From: Candidatus Parcubacteria bacterium
GTDB taxonomy: Bacteria > Patescibacteriota > Patescibacteriia > UBA1558 > GWA2-36-10
Assembly (NCBI GenBank): GCA_002869235.1
Contig: PKTI01000049.1
Location: forward strand, 1,937-37,931
Direction: 5' to 3'
DNA length: 35,995 bases
Below, in pieces: positions 16,321-22,038 of this stretch (position 1 is the stretch's first letter; the number at the start of each line of letters is the position of its first letter). A program made the position numbers and the translations under genes. The notes under the pieces were generated by a model that had not been told where the DNA came from, did not search any database, and saw nothing but the letters and a program-made list of their open reading frames with translations.

Positions 16321-16345
16321 AGCCCCCGCATTGCGGGGGCTTTTT
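16321..16345 (+). terminator. Intrinsic terminator of the tRNA-Lys unit
   Basis: AGCCCCCGC, loop ATT, GCGGGGGCT, then T-run to 16345. Nearly the same hairpin sequence recurs at 30101-30131. Confidence 0.9.
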
Positions 16346-16420
16346 ACTTAACTGTTTTTTTGTTTAGACTGAGCTGTATAGCTGTTTATAAGCTGTATAT
16401 AAAAAGAGTATAAAAAAGCC

Positions 16421-16449
16421 TTGAAAAATAGAGGCAAATAGGCTAAGAT
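16421..16449 (+). promoter_or_regulatory. Putative dnaB promoter
   Basis: TTGAAA (16421-16426), 17 nt, TAAGAT (16444-16449), about 22 nt before ATG 16472. Three AGCTGT-type direct repeats lie upstream at about 16371-16400. Confidence 0.45.
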
Positions 16450-16471
16450 AATTTTACGTGATAAAAATCCC

Positions 16472-16684
16472 ATGTCTAAAATACCTCCACAAAATTTAGA
16501 AGCAGAAAGCTCCCTTTTGGGTGCTTTGCTTTTGGACAAAGACGCACTTATCAAAGTGTCAGACACACTCAATCCTGGTGACTTTTACAAAGAGTCCAAC
16601 GGCATTATATACCAAGCCATGTTGGACCTATTTGAAAAACATGAGCCTATCGACATTGTAACTGTTAGCAATAGGCTGGATTAA
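16472..16684 (+). CDS. dnaB: Replicative DNA helicase DnaB, N-terminal part (ends at in-frame TAA)
   Basis: 70 residues matching the start of the DnaB N-terminal domain: PPQNLEAESSLLGALLLD, then GDFYKESNGIIYQAMLDLFEK and PIDIVTVSNRLD. The frame then meets TAA at 16682-16684 and continues in the same frame with KKQLSASGGKSYLAEL, exactly the residues expected next in DnaB. No shift is needed: one codon is a stop where a Glu or Lys is expected. Either this is a base error or nonsense mutation, or DnaB is made as two chains or by readthrough. TAA is a normal stop elsewhere in the window. No SD is visible. Confidence 0.85.
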   Translation: MSKIPPQNLEAESSLLGALLLDKDALIKVSDTLNPGDFYKESNGIIYQAMLDLFEKHEPIDIVTVSNRLD

Positions 16685-16693
16685 AAAAAACAA

Positions 16694-17923
16694 TTGTCAG
16701 CTAGTGGCGGCAAATCATACTTGGCCGAACTAACTTCTGGAGTGCCAAACTCCTCTCATGTCTTGTCTTATGCCAATACTATCCGCAAAAAATCTACTTT
16801 AAGAAAACTAGAAAAAGCAGCTGCTGATATATCTGAATTTTCTTTTTCTGAATCTGAAGATGTAGATAAGCTCTTGGACATGGCCGAACAAAGATTATTT
16901 GGTATCTCCCAAGAGTCACTAAAAAAGAATTTTGTATCTATCAAAGATGTTTTGGGTGAGACTTTCACCCGTATAGACGAGCTCCACAAAATGGGTGGAC
17001 TAGGAACTAGAGGTGTGCCTACTGGTTTTTCAGACATAGACAAACTCTTATCTGGTCTCCAAAATTCAGACTTGATTATATTGGCTGCTCGTCCTTCTGT
17101 AGGTAAAACCACTTTTGCCCTTGATCTTTTGAGAAATATAGCTGTCAAAGCCAAGGTACCTGTTGGCATGTTTTCTCTAGAAATGTCCAAAGAACAATTG
17201 GTAGATAGACTACTAGCCTCAGAGGCAGGAGTAGATCTATGGCGTATGCGTACTGGTAAACTATCTGACAAAGAAGATGATGACGATTTTCCTCGTATTG
17301 GCAGAGCTATGGGTGTCTTGTCTGAAGCACCAATATTTATAGACGACTCACCTATGTCCAATATCATGCAAATTCGTACCAAAGCCCGACGTCTAAAGAT
17401 GGAACACAACTTGGGATTTTTGGTCATTGACTACCTACAATTGATGGATAGTGGTGAAAGTAGATATGGCGACAATAGAGTACAAGAAATATCTGCTATC
17501 TCCCGTGGTCTAAAACAAATAGCCCGTGAACTTGATATACCTGTACTGGCTTTGTCCCAGCTTTCACGTGCTGTTGAAAATAGATCACCAGCTATTCCAA
17601 AATTGGCTGACTTACGTGAGTCAGGTTCTATTGAGCAGGATGCTGATATTGTCATGTTTATTTATAGAAAATCAAAAGACAAGAGTCGTGAATGTCCAGA
17701 AGATGAGAAATTCCTAGCCGAACTTCATATCGACAAACACAGAAACGGCCCTACTGGCATAGCTAGATTATTCTTTGATGAACAAAAAGTAACTTTTAAA
17801 AATTTGGATAATAATTATAGTGAATCTTTGCCACCACCAGAAGAAGCTCCTATAGGAAATGGTGAGCAAAAATCTGATGGTAAAACACCACAAGGTAAGA
17901 TTGGTTGGCAAAACATACCTTAA
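16694..17923 (+). CDS. dnaB: Replicative DNA helicase DnaB, rest of N-domain and RecA-like motor
   Basis: Continues the previous frame after the TAA. TTG 16694 is the first possible restart, 9 nt past the stop, with no SD. It carries the second half of the N-terminal domain (SGGKSYLAELTSGVPNSSHVLSYA), the linker and the full C-terminal ATPase: Walker A AARPSVGKTT (about 131-140 from TTG), MFSLEMSKEQLVDRLL, Walker B LGFLVIDYLQLM (about 237-248), LSQLSRAVENR and DLRESGSIEQDAD. The motor looks intact and conserved, which argues against long-standing decay. DnaB unwinds DNA at the fork as a hexamer; the N-domains form the collar that binds primase. ybaB and recR follow. Confidence 0.9.
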   Translation: MSASGGKSYLAELTSGVPNSSHVLSYANTIRKKSTLRKLEKAAADISEFSFSESEDVDKLLDMAEQRLFGISQESLKKNFVSIKDVLGETFTRIDELHKMGGLGTRGVPTGFSDIDKLLSGLQNSDLIILAARPSVGKTTFALDLLRNIAVKAKVPVGMFSLEMSKEQLVDRLLASEAGVDLWRMRTGKLSDKEDDDDFPRIGRAMGVLSEAPIFIDDSPMSNIMQIRTKARRLKMEHNLGFLVIDYLQLMDSGESRYGDNRVQEISAISRGLKQIARELDIPVLALSQLSRAVENRSPAIPKLADLRESGSIEQDADIVMFIYRKSKDKSRECPEDEKFLAELHIDKHRNGPTGIARLFFDEQKVTFKNLDNNYSESLPPPEEAPIGNGEQKSDGKTPQGKIGWQNIP

Positions 17924-17952
17924 AATAATAAATCATTAACCGAAAATAAAAA

Positions 17953-18243
17953 ATGTTTAACAAGATGAAGCAATTTAATGACTTGCGTAAACAAGCCAAT
18001 AGCCTCAAAAGTGCTATGGCTGAAGAAACTGTTGAAGTAGAAAACAACGCAGTCAAAATAGTAATGGATTGTAATCAAGAAATAAAATCTTTGGATATAA
18101 ACTCTGATTATCTCAATCCAGACAAGAAAAAAGATCTGGAAAAGAAAATTACTGACGGTATTGCTGACGCCATCAAAAAAGTACAGCGCAAAATGGCCAT
18201 GAAAATGCAAAAAATGGGTGGCCTAGATAATTTCATGAAATAA
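17953..18243 (+). CDS. Nucleoid-associated protein YbaB/EbfC
   Basis: 96-aa DNA-binding protein of the YbaB/EbfC family, which forms a tweezer-like dimer. It shows the typical helix, three strands, helix order: FNKMKQFNDLRKQANSLKSAMAEE, then VEVENNAVKIVMDCNQEIKSLDI, then KKDLEKKITDGIADAIKKVQRKMAMKMQKM. The gene lies between dnaB and recR; the ybaB-recR pairing is the common bacterial order, usually after dnaX, here replaced by dnaB. No SD before ATG 17953. Confidence 0.92.
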   Translation: MFNKMKQFNDLRKQANSLKSAMAEETVEVENNAVKIVMDCNQEIKSLDINSDYLNPDKKKDLEKKITDGIADAIKKVQRKMAMKMQKMGGLDNFMK

Positions 18244-18247
18244 CCTG

Positions 18248-18313
18248 TCCCGTTAAAATTTATTGGCTATTGTCGGTAAATTCAAGGGAATAATATTTAA
18301 ATTTTTTACGGGA
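18248..18313 (+). promoter_or_regulatory. Inverted repeat that buries the recR start codon
   Basis: TCCCGTTAAAATTTA (18248-18262) can pair with TAAATTTTTTACGGGA (18298-18313); the last base is the A of the recR ATG. A stem of about 15 bp with one bulge spans the ybaB-recR gap. Confidence 0.5.
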
Positions 18314-18909
18314 TGAAACACCTGCCTGATTTTATCAGAAATCTAATAGATGAATTCGACAAACTACCTGGCATTGGCCCCAAAACTGCCACCAGGTTAG
18401 TTTTTGATTTACTCCATAGACAAAATGACATAAAGTCTTTTGCTGACGCTCTCAATGAAGCTCATCAACAAATACACTTTTGTCCTGAGTGTTTCAATCT
18501 TACTGATGATGGTTTATGCAATATTTGTTCCAATCCATCAAGAGACAAGACCACTATTTGTGTAGTAGCACACAATCAAGATGTAGAAGCTATAGAAAAA
18601 ACATCTGAATTTGAGGGAGTCTACCATTTGCTCAATGGACTACTCAGTCCTTTGGAGGGAGTCACGCCCGATAAGCTAAAGATAAAAGAATTGGTTAAAC
18701 GTATTGAAAAAAACAATGTCCAAGAAGTCATCCTTGCCCTAGACCAAAGCATGGAGGGTGAAGCTACAGGCCTCTATTTGTCAAAACTACTAAAAGAAAA
18801 TGGAGTAAATATCAGCCAACTAGCCAGAGGCATACCCATGGGCGCAAACATAGAATACACTGATGAAGTGACCCAGTCCTCGGCTCTGAAAAATAGTAAA
18901 AAAATATAA
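18313..18909 (+). CDS. recR: Recombination protein RecR
   Basis: 198 aa, the standard length. RecR works with RecO/RecF in loading RecA at gaps and stalled forks. It shows the helix-hairpin-helix LPGIGPKTATRLVFDLL (about 18-34), the four-Cys zinc motif (Cys57, Cys60, Cys69, Cys72), a Toprim domain (TTICVVAHNQDVEAIEKT onward, with VILALDQSMEGEATGLYL) and the C-terminal Walker-like segment LARGIPMGANIEYTDEVT. It lies 69 nt after ybaB, and the gap can fold into a stem that reaches the start codon. Confidence 0.96.
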   Translation: MKHLPDFIRNLIDEFDKLPGIGPKTATRLVFDLLHRQNDIKSFADALNEAHQQIHFCPECFNLTDDGLCNICSNPSRDKTTICVVAHNQDVEAIEKTSEFEGVYHLLNGLLSPLEGVTPDKLKIKELVKRIEKNNVQEVILALDQSMEGEATGLYLSKLLKENGVNISQLARGIPMGANIEYTDEVTQSSALKNSKKI

Positions 18910-18913
18910 TCGA

Positions 18914-18942
18914 AAACCCTGTACCGAAAGGTACAGGGTTTT
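18914..18942. terminator. Bidirectional terminator between recR and rplU
   Basis: AAACCCTGTACC, GAAA loop, GGTACAGGGTTTT: a strong hairpin with A- and T-runs on either side, serving the convergent genes. Confidence 0.9.
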
Positions 18943-18964
18943 CTTATTATCTAAGAACAGATAT

Positions 18965-19282
18965 TTATGCTGTTATTTTGTCGATCTTGATTTCAGCCAA
19001 TTGCTGACGGTGTCCGTATTGAACTGAGTATCTAGTTTTATTCTTGTACTTCAAAACATCGACTTTCTTATCCTTAAAATTTTTGAGCAAAGTAGCTTCT
19101 ACTTTGGCATTAGCCACATATGGCTTACCAACAGTTACATTGTCTTTGTCATCAATTATCAACAATACCTTATCAAAAACCACCTTCTTACCTTCTTCGG
19201 CTTTGGGCAATTTTTCTACCTTCAAGGTATCACCTTGAGCTACTTGATATTGTTTTCCACCAGTTTTTATTACTGCTTTCAT
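18965..19282 (-). CDS. rplU: 50S ribosomal protein L21
   Basis: 105-aa ribosomal protein that binds 23S rRNA. The start MKAVIKTGGKQYQVAQGD at 19282 is the conserved L21 N-terminus; a frame extending to 19318 would run into the promoter region. The C-terminal part RYSVQYGHRQQLAEIKID matches the conserved basic L21 motif (GHRQ). Usually rplU is followed by rpmA (L27); here it is alone, ending at the convergent terminator. Promoter TTGACA-17-TAAAAT at 19309-19337; short leader without SD. Confidence 0.96.
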   Translation of the reverse strand: MKAVIKTGGKQYQVAQGDTLKVEKLPKAEEGKKVVFDKVLLIIDDKDNVTVGKPYVANAKVEATLLKNFKDKKVDVLKYKNKTRYSVQYGHRQQLAEIKIDKITA

Positions 19283-19308
19283 AATTTTACTTAATTTAAA
19301 ACAATATG

Positions 19309-19337
19309 ATTTTAACAAAAAACAAACAAAGTGTCAA
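19309..19337 (-). promoter_or_regulatory. Promoter of rplU
   Basis: Minus strand: TTGACA (19332-19337), 17 nt, TAAAAT (19309-19314). Confidence 0.8.
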
Positions 19338-19376
19338 TATTTAAACCTTAAGTAAAAACAAAAAGCCTTTTATATA

Positions 19377-19405
19377 TTGACAAATATAGATATATATGAT
19401 ATAGT
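19377..19405 (+). promoter_or_regulatory. Strong extended -10 promoter of the GC-rich gene
   Basis: TTGACA (19377-19382), 17 nt, TATAGT (19400-19405), with TG at 19397-19398 making an extended -10. Predicted transcript start near 19412. Confidence 0.85.
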
Positions 19406-19410
19406 ATGAA

Positions 19411-19552
19411 GTCCCCTAAACACCCTGATAAACATACTATTTGGGGATTTAACCCGTGTTCTTTTACTCTTTCAAGGAGGCTAATCCTTTTTCCACGCTC
19501 TCAAATCACCAGTTGATGTTTCCTTCCCTTCAGACCAAATGGAGGTCCAGCC
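19411..19552 (+). promoter_or_regulatory. Structured 140-nt leader of the GC-rich gene
   Basis: The predicted mRNA begins with a hairpin: TCCCCTAAA (19412-19420) can pair with TTTGGGGA (19440-19447). A full but orphan SD, AAGGAGG (19474-19480), has no start codon within reach, and AAGGA can pair with TCCTT just downstream. The SD used, GGAGG (19541-19545), is 7 nt before ATG 19553. Confidence 0.5.
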
Positions 19553-20215
19553 ATGGATCGCAATCCGCAGAGCTATCGTCAGGACGAGATGAAGGTCATC
19601 TTCGGAGTGTTCAACTTCGAGGGACAGCAGGGGCCCGAGGCCTTCCTCGGCAAGGCCATCAACGGCCTGCCCGGCATGTCCATCCGTCCCGCCAACGACT
19701 CCCCCATCAACATCGACTTCGGCTACCAGGCCGTCAGCATGGCTATCCGGCCGGAGTGGACCCGCATCTACGCGCGGGCCATCACCGACATGGCCTACAT
19801 CAAGGCCGTCATCACCGCTCTCCAGCGGCAGCAGGAGATGATCCAGCAGGAGAAGGCCGATCCGGTCCCGGCGATGATGAACGCCGCCAGGATCCTGCCG
19901 ATCCTGGACTTCCGGTGGAACATCAAGGGCGGCCACATGACCGTCAACGCCAACTGGGGCGCCGGTCTGCGCGACAGCCAGGGTCACCTGAGCAACGGCA
20001 TGCCGGTCTTCGCCCACAAGGACGACCCCGTCAAGACGGCGGGCTTCCACCTGGTCGAGATCGACATCGCGCCCAGCATGGGCTACCTGTTCGCGAGGCC
20101 CTGCCGCAACCAGCGCCTGCTGAGCGTGGCCATCGACAACCTGAGCGACCAGCTCGGACGCGTCGTCCAGGCCGGACTGGAGCAGCCCTCCAACGACCAG
20201 GCCGCCGAGGCCTGA
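19553..20215 (+). CDS. GC-rich orphan protein, 220 aa, probably acquired
   Basis: I do not recognise this family. Composition is the striking feature: most third positions are G or C (codons such as GAC, GTC, ATC, GGC, CTG, GCC), while every flanking gene is AT-rich. Because of that bias other frames and the reverse strand are also open, but this frame has the ATG, a well-placed SD (GGAGG, spacer 7 nt) and a protein-like composition. No signal peptide or TM helix. It starts MDRNPQSYRQDEMKVIFGVF, has a helical mid-part ending in QRQQEMIQQEKADP (about 90-104), then beta-like stretches (LDFRWNIKGGHMTVNANW), and no Cys until residue 183 or so. Complete unit: promoter, leader, gene, terminator. 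A cytosolic protein of foreign origin is the most I can infer. Confidence 0.75.
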   Translation: MDRNPQSYRQDEMKVIFGVFNFEGQQGPEAFLGKAINGLPGMSIRPANDSPINIDFGYQAVSMAIRPEWTRIYARAITDMAYIKAVITALQRQQEMIQQEKADPVPAMMNAARILPILDFRWNIKGGHMTVNANWGAGLRDSQGHLSNGMPVFAHKDDPVKTAGFHLVEIDIAPSMGYLFARPCRNQRLLSVAIDNLSDQLGRVVQAGLEQPSNDQAAEA

Positions 20216-20233
20216 CCCTCCTTGAACCACTGA

Positions 20234-20287
20234 CTATCCTTTTTGGATAGCACCACCCCCGGACCACCAGGCCCGGGGGATTTTTTT
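20234..20287 (+). terminator. Double hairpin terminator of the GC-rich gene
   Basis: First hairpin CTATCC-ttttt-GGATAG (20234-20250), then CCCCCGG (20256-20262) with CCGGGGG (20273-20279) followed by A and seven T. Confidence 0.88.
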
Positions 20288-20294
20288 ATCCAAC

Positions 20295-20322
20295 AAAAAA
20301 AGACCTATCAAGATGATAAGTC
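20295..20322 (-). terminator. Intrinsic terminator of tRNA-Glu
   Basis: Minus strand: GACTTATCA, TCT loop, TGATAGGTC (20302-20322), then seven T (plus-strand A-run 20295-20301), 5 nt past the tRNA CCA. Confidence 0.85.
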
Positions 20323-20327
20323 ACTTT

Positions 20328-20402
20328 TGGTGACCCTACGGGGAATCGAACCCCGGTTACCAGGATGAGAACCTGGTGTCCTAACCACTAGACGATAGGG
20401 CC
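20328..20402 (-). tRNA. tRNA-Glu (CTC), CCA encoded
   Basis: 75 nt on minus: acceptor GGCCCTA/TAGGGTC (one G-T pair), D-arm GTC/GAC, anticodon stem CCAGG/CCTGG with loop TTCTCAT (anticodon CTC), T-arm CGGGG-TTCGATT-CCCCG, discriminator A, CCA. Its first 23 nt are repeated about 280 bp upstream, beyond the GIY-YIG gene. Confidence 0.96.
20380..20402 (-). repeat. Direct repeat copy 1 (5' 23 nt of tRNA-Glu)
   Basis: Plus strand CCTAACCA (20380-20387) plus CTAGACGATAGGGCC (20388-20402), inside the intact tRNA. The same 23 nt occur as copy 2 at 20662-20722, split by a palindrome. Similarity continues past it: ATGAT beside TTGAT. Confidence 0.9.
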
Positions 20403-20642
20403 ATGATTAAATAAATATTTTAATTTTTTTCTACCAACACAAGATTTCCAATATTTTTCTCTTATTCTGGCTTCTCTTATATTATCAATATTTTCTATAA
20501 TAAAACATCTAAATTTACCAAAATATTTTGTTGATTTAACGTGCTGATCTTTATGCTTTTTAATTCTTTCCCTTATATCATTTGTAAAACCAATATAAGT
20601 CTTATCCCCTGTTTCGGAAATAAGTAAATAAATACTATCCAT
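20388..20642 (-). CDS. GIY-YIG nuclease, ending inside tRNA-Glu
   Basis: 84-aa single-domain GIY-YIG (URI-type) nuclease. It has SIYLL and TYIGFT as the GIY and YIG strands (about residues 3-7 and 14-19), an Arg/His helix NDIRERIKKH with the catalytic-type Arg, and the Glu-bearing helix NIREARIREKYWKS. ATG 20642 gives the normal family start; a longer frame to 20696 would run into a palindrome. The last four codons (GPIV) and the TAG stop lie within the first 15 nt of mature tRNA-Glu, so RNase P processing would strip the stop codon from the mRNA. The gene is bounded by direct repeats of the tRNA 5' end, suggesting a small mobile element. There is no evidence for an intron. Confidence 0.85.
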   Translation of the reverse strand: MDSIYLLISETGDKTYIGFTNDIRERIKKHKDQHVKSTKYFGKFRCFIIENIDNIREARIREKYWKSCVGRKKLKYLFNHGPIV

Positions 20643-20661
20643 AATCACTTTTCTTCTTTTA

Positions 20662-20722
20662 CCTAACCACCCGCCTCGACTCGCGAAGCTTGTCAACGCG
20701 AGGCGGGCTAGACGATAGGGCC
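20662..20722 (-). repeat. Direct repeat copy 2 (split tRNA-Glu 5' fragment)
   Basis: CCTAACCA (20662-20669), a 38-bp palindrome, then CTAGACGATAGGGCC (20708-20722). The two blocks rejoin to exactly the 23 nt of copy 1. As a tRNA it is only a 5' fragment covering the acceptor strand and part of the D-arm. Confidence 0.88.
20670..20707. repeat. 38-bp palindromic insertion in the tRNA-Glu fragment
   Basis: CCCGCCTCG (20670-20678) pairs perfectly with CGAGGCGGG (20699-20707) around a 20-nt core; an alternative register pairs CTCGCG with CGCGAG. It is far more GC-rich than its surroundings and interrupts copy 2 without visible target duplication, as a repeated palindromic element would. Confidence 0.75.
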
Positions 20723-20769
20723 TTGATAAACGTATATATTTCTACCAAATTTTTGGCTCTTTGTCTAGC

Positions 20770-22038
20770 CTACTTGGATACTGGCCCAACCAACAAATCA
20801 TCAGCCAACCAAGGTTTGGCCATTATTTCATAAACCACCTGCTCCATTTTTGCTCCTCTAGAACCTTTGATCAATACAATATCGTCTGATTTTAATCTAC
20901 CTTGCAAAAATACACCTGCTTCCATGGTATAAGGAAAATGGTATATCTTGTCCTCGCTCATACCAGCCTCCTTAGCTCCTCTGGCAATATCACGAGACCT
21001 TTCCCCTACTACAAACAAGTATTCTATACCTAACTCAAACAGCTTTTTACCTACGGCCCTATGAGCTGTTTCTGAAACTTTACCCAATTCAAGCATATCT
21101 CCAAAAACAGCAATACGTCTTCCCTTTGTAGGTATTTGTGCCAAAATCTCCAAAGCAGCCTTGGAAGACTGTGGAGAAGAATTATAAGTATCGTCAATTA
21201 TATAACTACCTTTTACGCCCAAAATAAGATTTGTCCTGCCTCTAGCAGTTCTATATTTTGCCAAAGCTTCTCCTACATCAACTAAGTTCATGCCCATAGA
21301 CAAAGCAACTGCAGCGGCCGTGGCAGCAGCTTGAGCGTGTTGCCAGCCCAAAACAGTAGGCAAAAACATTGGTACCTCTGCACCATTGTAATGCAATTTG
21401 AAGCTAGTGCCATACTCACCACCTCTTTGAGTAATTTTTATATTTGAAATTCTGACTTCAGCATCCTCTGATTGGCCAAAAGTTTTGAGTTTGCTTTTGC
21501 ACTTTTCAATAGCTGGAGCCAAGTTTGTATCATCGCGGTTGATAATAGCCCAATCATCTTTGTCTAGCTTACCCAAAATACTAGTTTTTTCTTTTACTAT
21601 ATTTTCTATACTGCCAAAAAATTCTATATGACTATGACCAATAGCTGTCAAAACTGCAATGTCGGGCTTGGCAATTGAAGTCAAATATTTGATGTCCCCC
21701 CTCTTGTCTGCACCCATTTCCAAAATTAAAACTTCAGGATAGTCCTTGTCTTTGATAAGAAGTATTTTGAAAATATACCAAAATATATATATCCAACGGA
21801 AAATATTGCGTCCACCAGATTTTCTGATACGCAAAACAGTCAAGGGAAGACCTATTTCATTATTATAATTTTTGATATTACGACGAGCTCTATATTTTGA
21901 TTTTAGTACCGAAAAAATAGCTTCTTTGGCAGAAGTCTTGCCCACACTACCAGTAATAGCTACTATTTTTGGCTTATATTTCCTAATGACCAAAATAGCT
22001 AAAACCTTTAAAATTGGGTGTAATATCTTTCTCATCAC
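20770..22038 (-). CDS. murF: UDP-MurNAc-tripeptide--D-Ala-D-Ala ligase (MurF-like)
   Basis: Mur ligase of 422 aa that adds D-Ala-D-Ala to the peptidoglycan precursor in the cytoplasm. It shows the ATP-binding loop TGSVGKTSAKE (about 29-39), LEMGADKRGDI (the MurF-type substrate and metal segment), the central-domain GHSHIEFFGS, DDTYNSSPQS (the conserved DxYN motif) and a C-terminal domain with FGDMLELG and VLIKGSRG. Residues about 1-20 before the P-loop are short and hydrophobic, so the usual MurF N-terminal UDP-binding domain seems trimmed. The start overlaps the stop of the penicillin-binding protein gene by 4 nt (ATGA), a tight operon link. Confidence 0.92.
   Translation of the reverse strand: MMRKILHPILKVLAILVIRKYKPKIVAITGSVGKTSAKEAIFSVLKSKYRARRNIKNYNNEIGLPLTVLRIRKSGGRNIFRWIYIFWYIFKILLIKDKDYPEVLILEMGADKRGDIKYLTSIAKPDIAVLTAIGHSHIEFFGSIENIVKEKTSILGKLDKDDWAIINRDDTNLAPAIEKCKSKLKTFGQSEDAEVRISNIKITQRGGEYGTSFKLHYNGAEVPMFLPTVLGWQHAQAAATAAAVALSMGMNLVDVGEALAKYRTARGRTNLILGVKGSYIIDDTYNSSPQSSKAALEILAQIPTKGRRIAVFGDMLELGKVSETAHRAVGKKLFELGIEYLFVVGERSRDIARGAKEAGMSEDKIYHFPYTMEAGVFLQGRLKSDDIVLIKGSRGAKMEQVVYEIMAKPWLADDLLVGPVSK

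Larger units (their letters stand above)
20403..20722 (-). mobile_element. Candidate GIY-YIG element inserted at tRNA-Glu
   Basis: About 320 bp bounded by the intact tRNA-Glu 5' end (copy 1, 20380-20402) and a second copy of the same 23 nt (20662-20669 plus 20708-20722). The only gene inside is the GIY-YIG nuclease. This looks like an insertion that rebuilt or duplicated the 5' part of its tRNA target. No integrase or transposase is present, so the nuclease itself is the candidate mover. Boundaries are inferred from the repeats. Confidence 0.6.

Noticed and set aside
16682-16694. Frameshift at the A8 run in dnaB
   Set aside because: Both parts are in the same frame and residue spacing matches DnaB without any gain or loss, so it is an in-frame stop, not a slippage site.
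19481-20230. Minus-strand frame of 249 codons opposite the GC-rich gene
   Set aside because: It is a by-product of GC third-position bias; its Val/Asp/Gly/Leu-rich composition is that of an antisense frame, and it has no promoter or SD on minus.
19456-20250. Overlapping plus-strand frame of 264 codons across the GC-rich gene
   Set aside because: It lacks a start codon near an SD, contains low-complexity Arg/Pro/Gly runs typical of a shifted GC-rich frame, and loses to the 19553 frame, which has ATG and SD.
20643-20696. Longer N-terminus of the GIY-YIG nuclease
   Set aside because: The extension is encoded by the tRNA fragment and the palindrome; the domain begins normally at MDSIYLL (20642).
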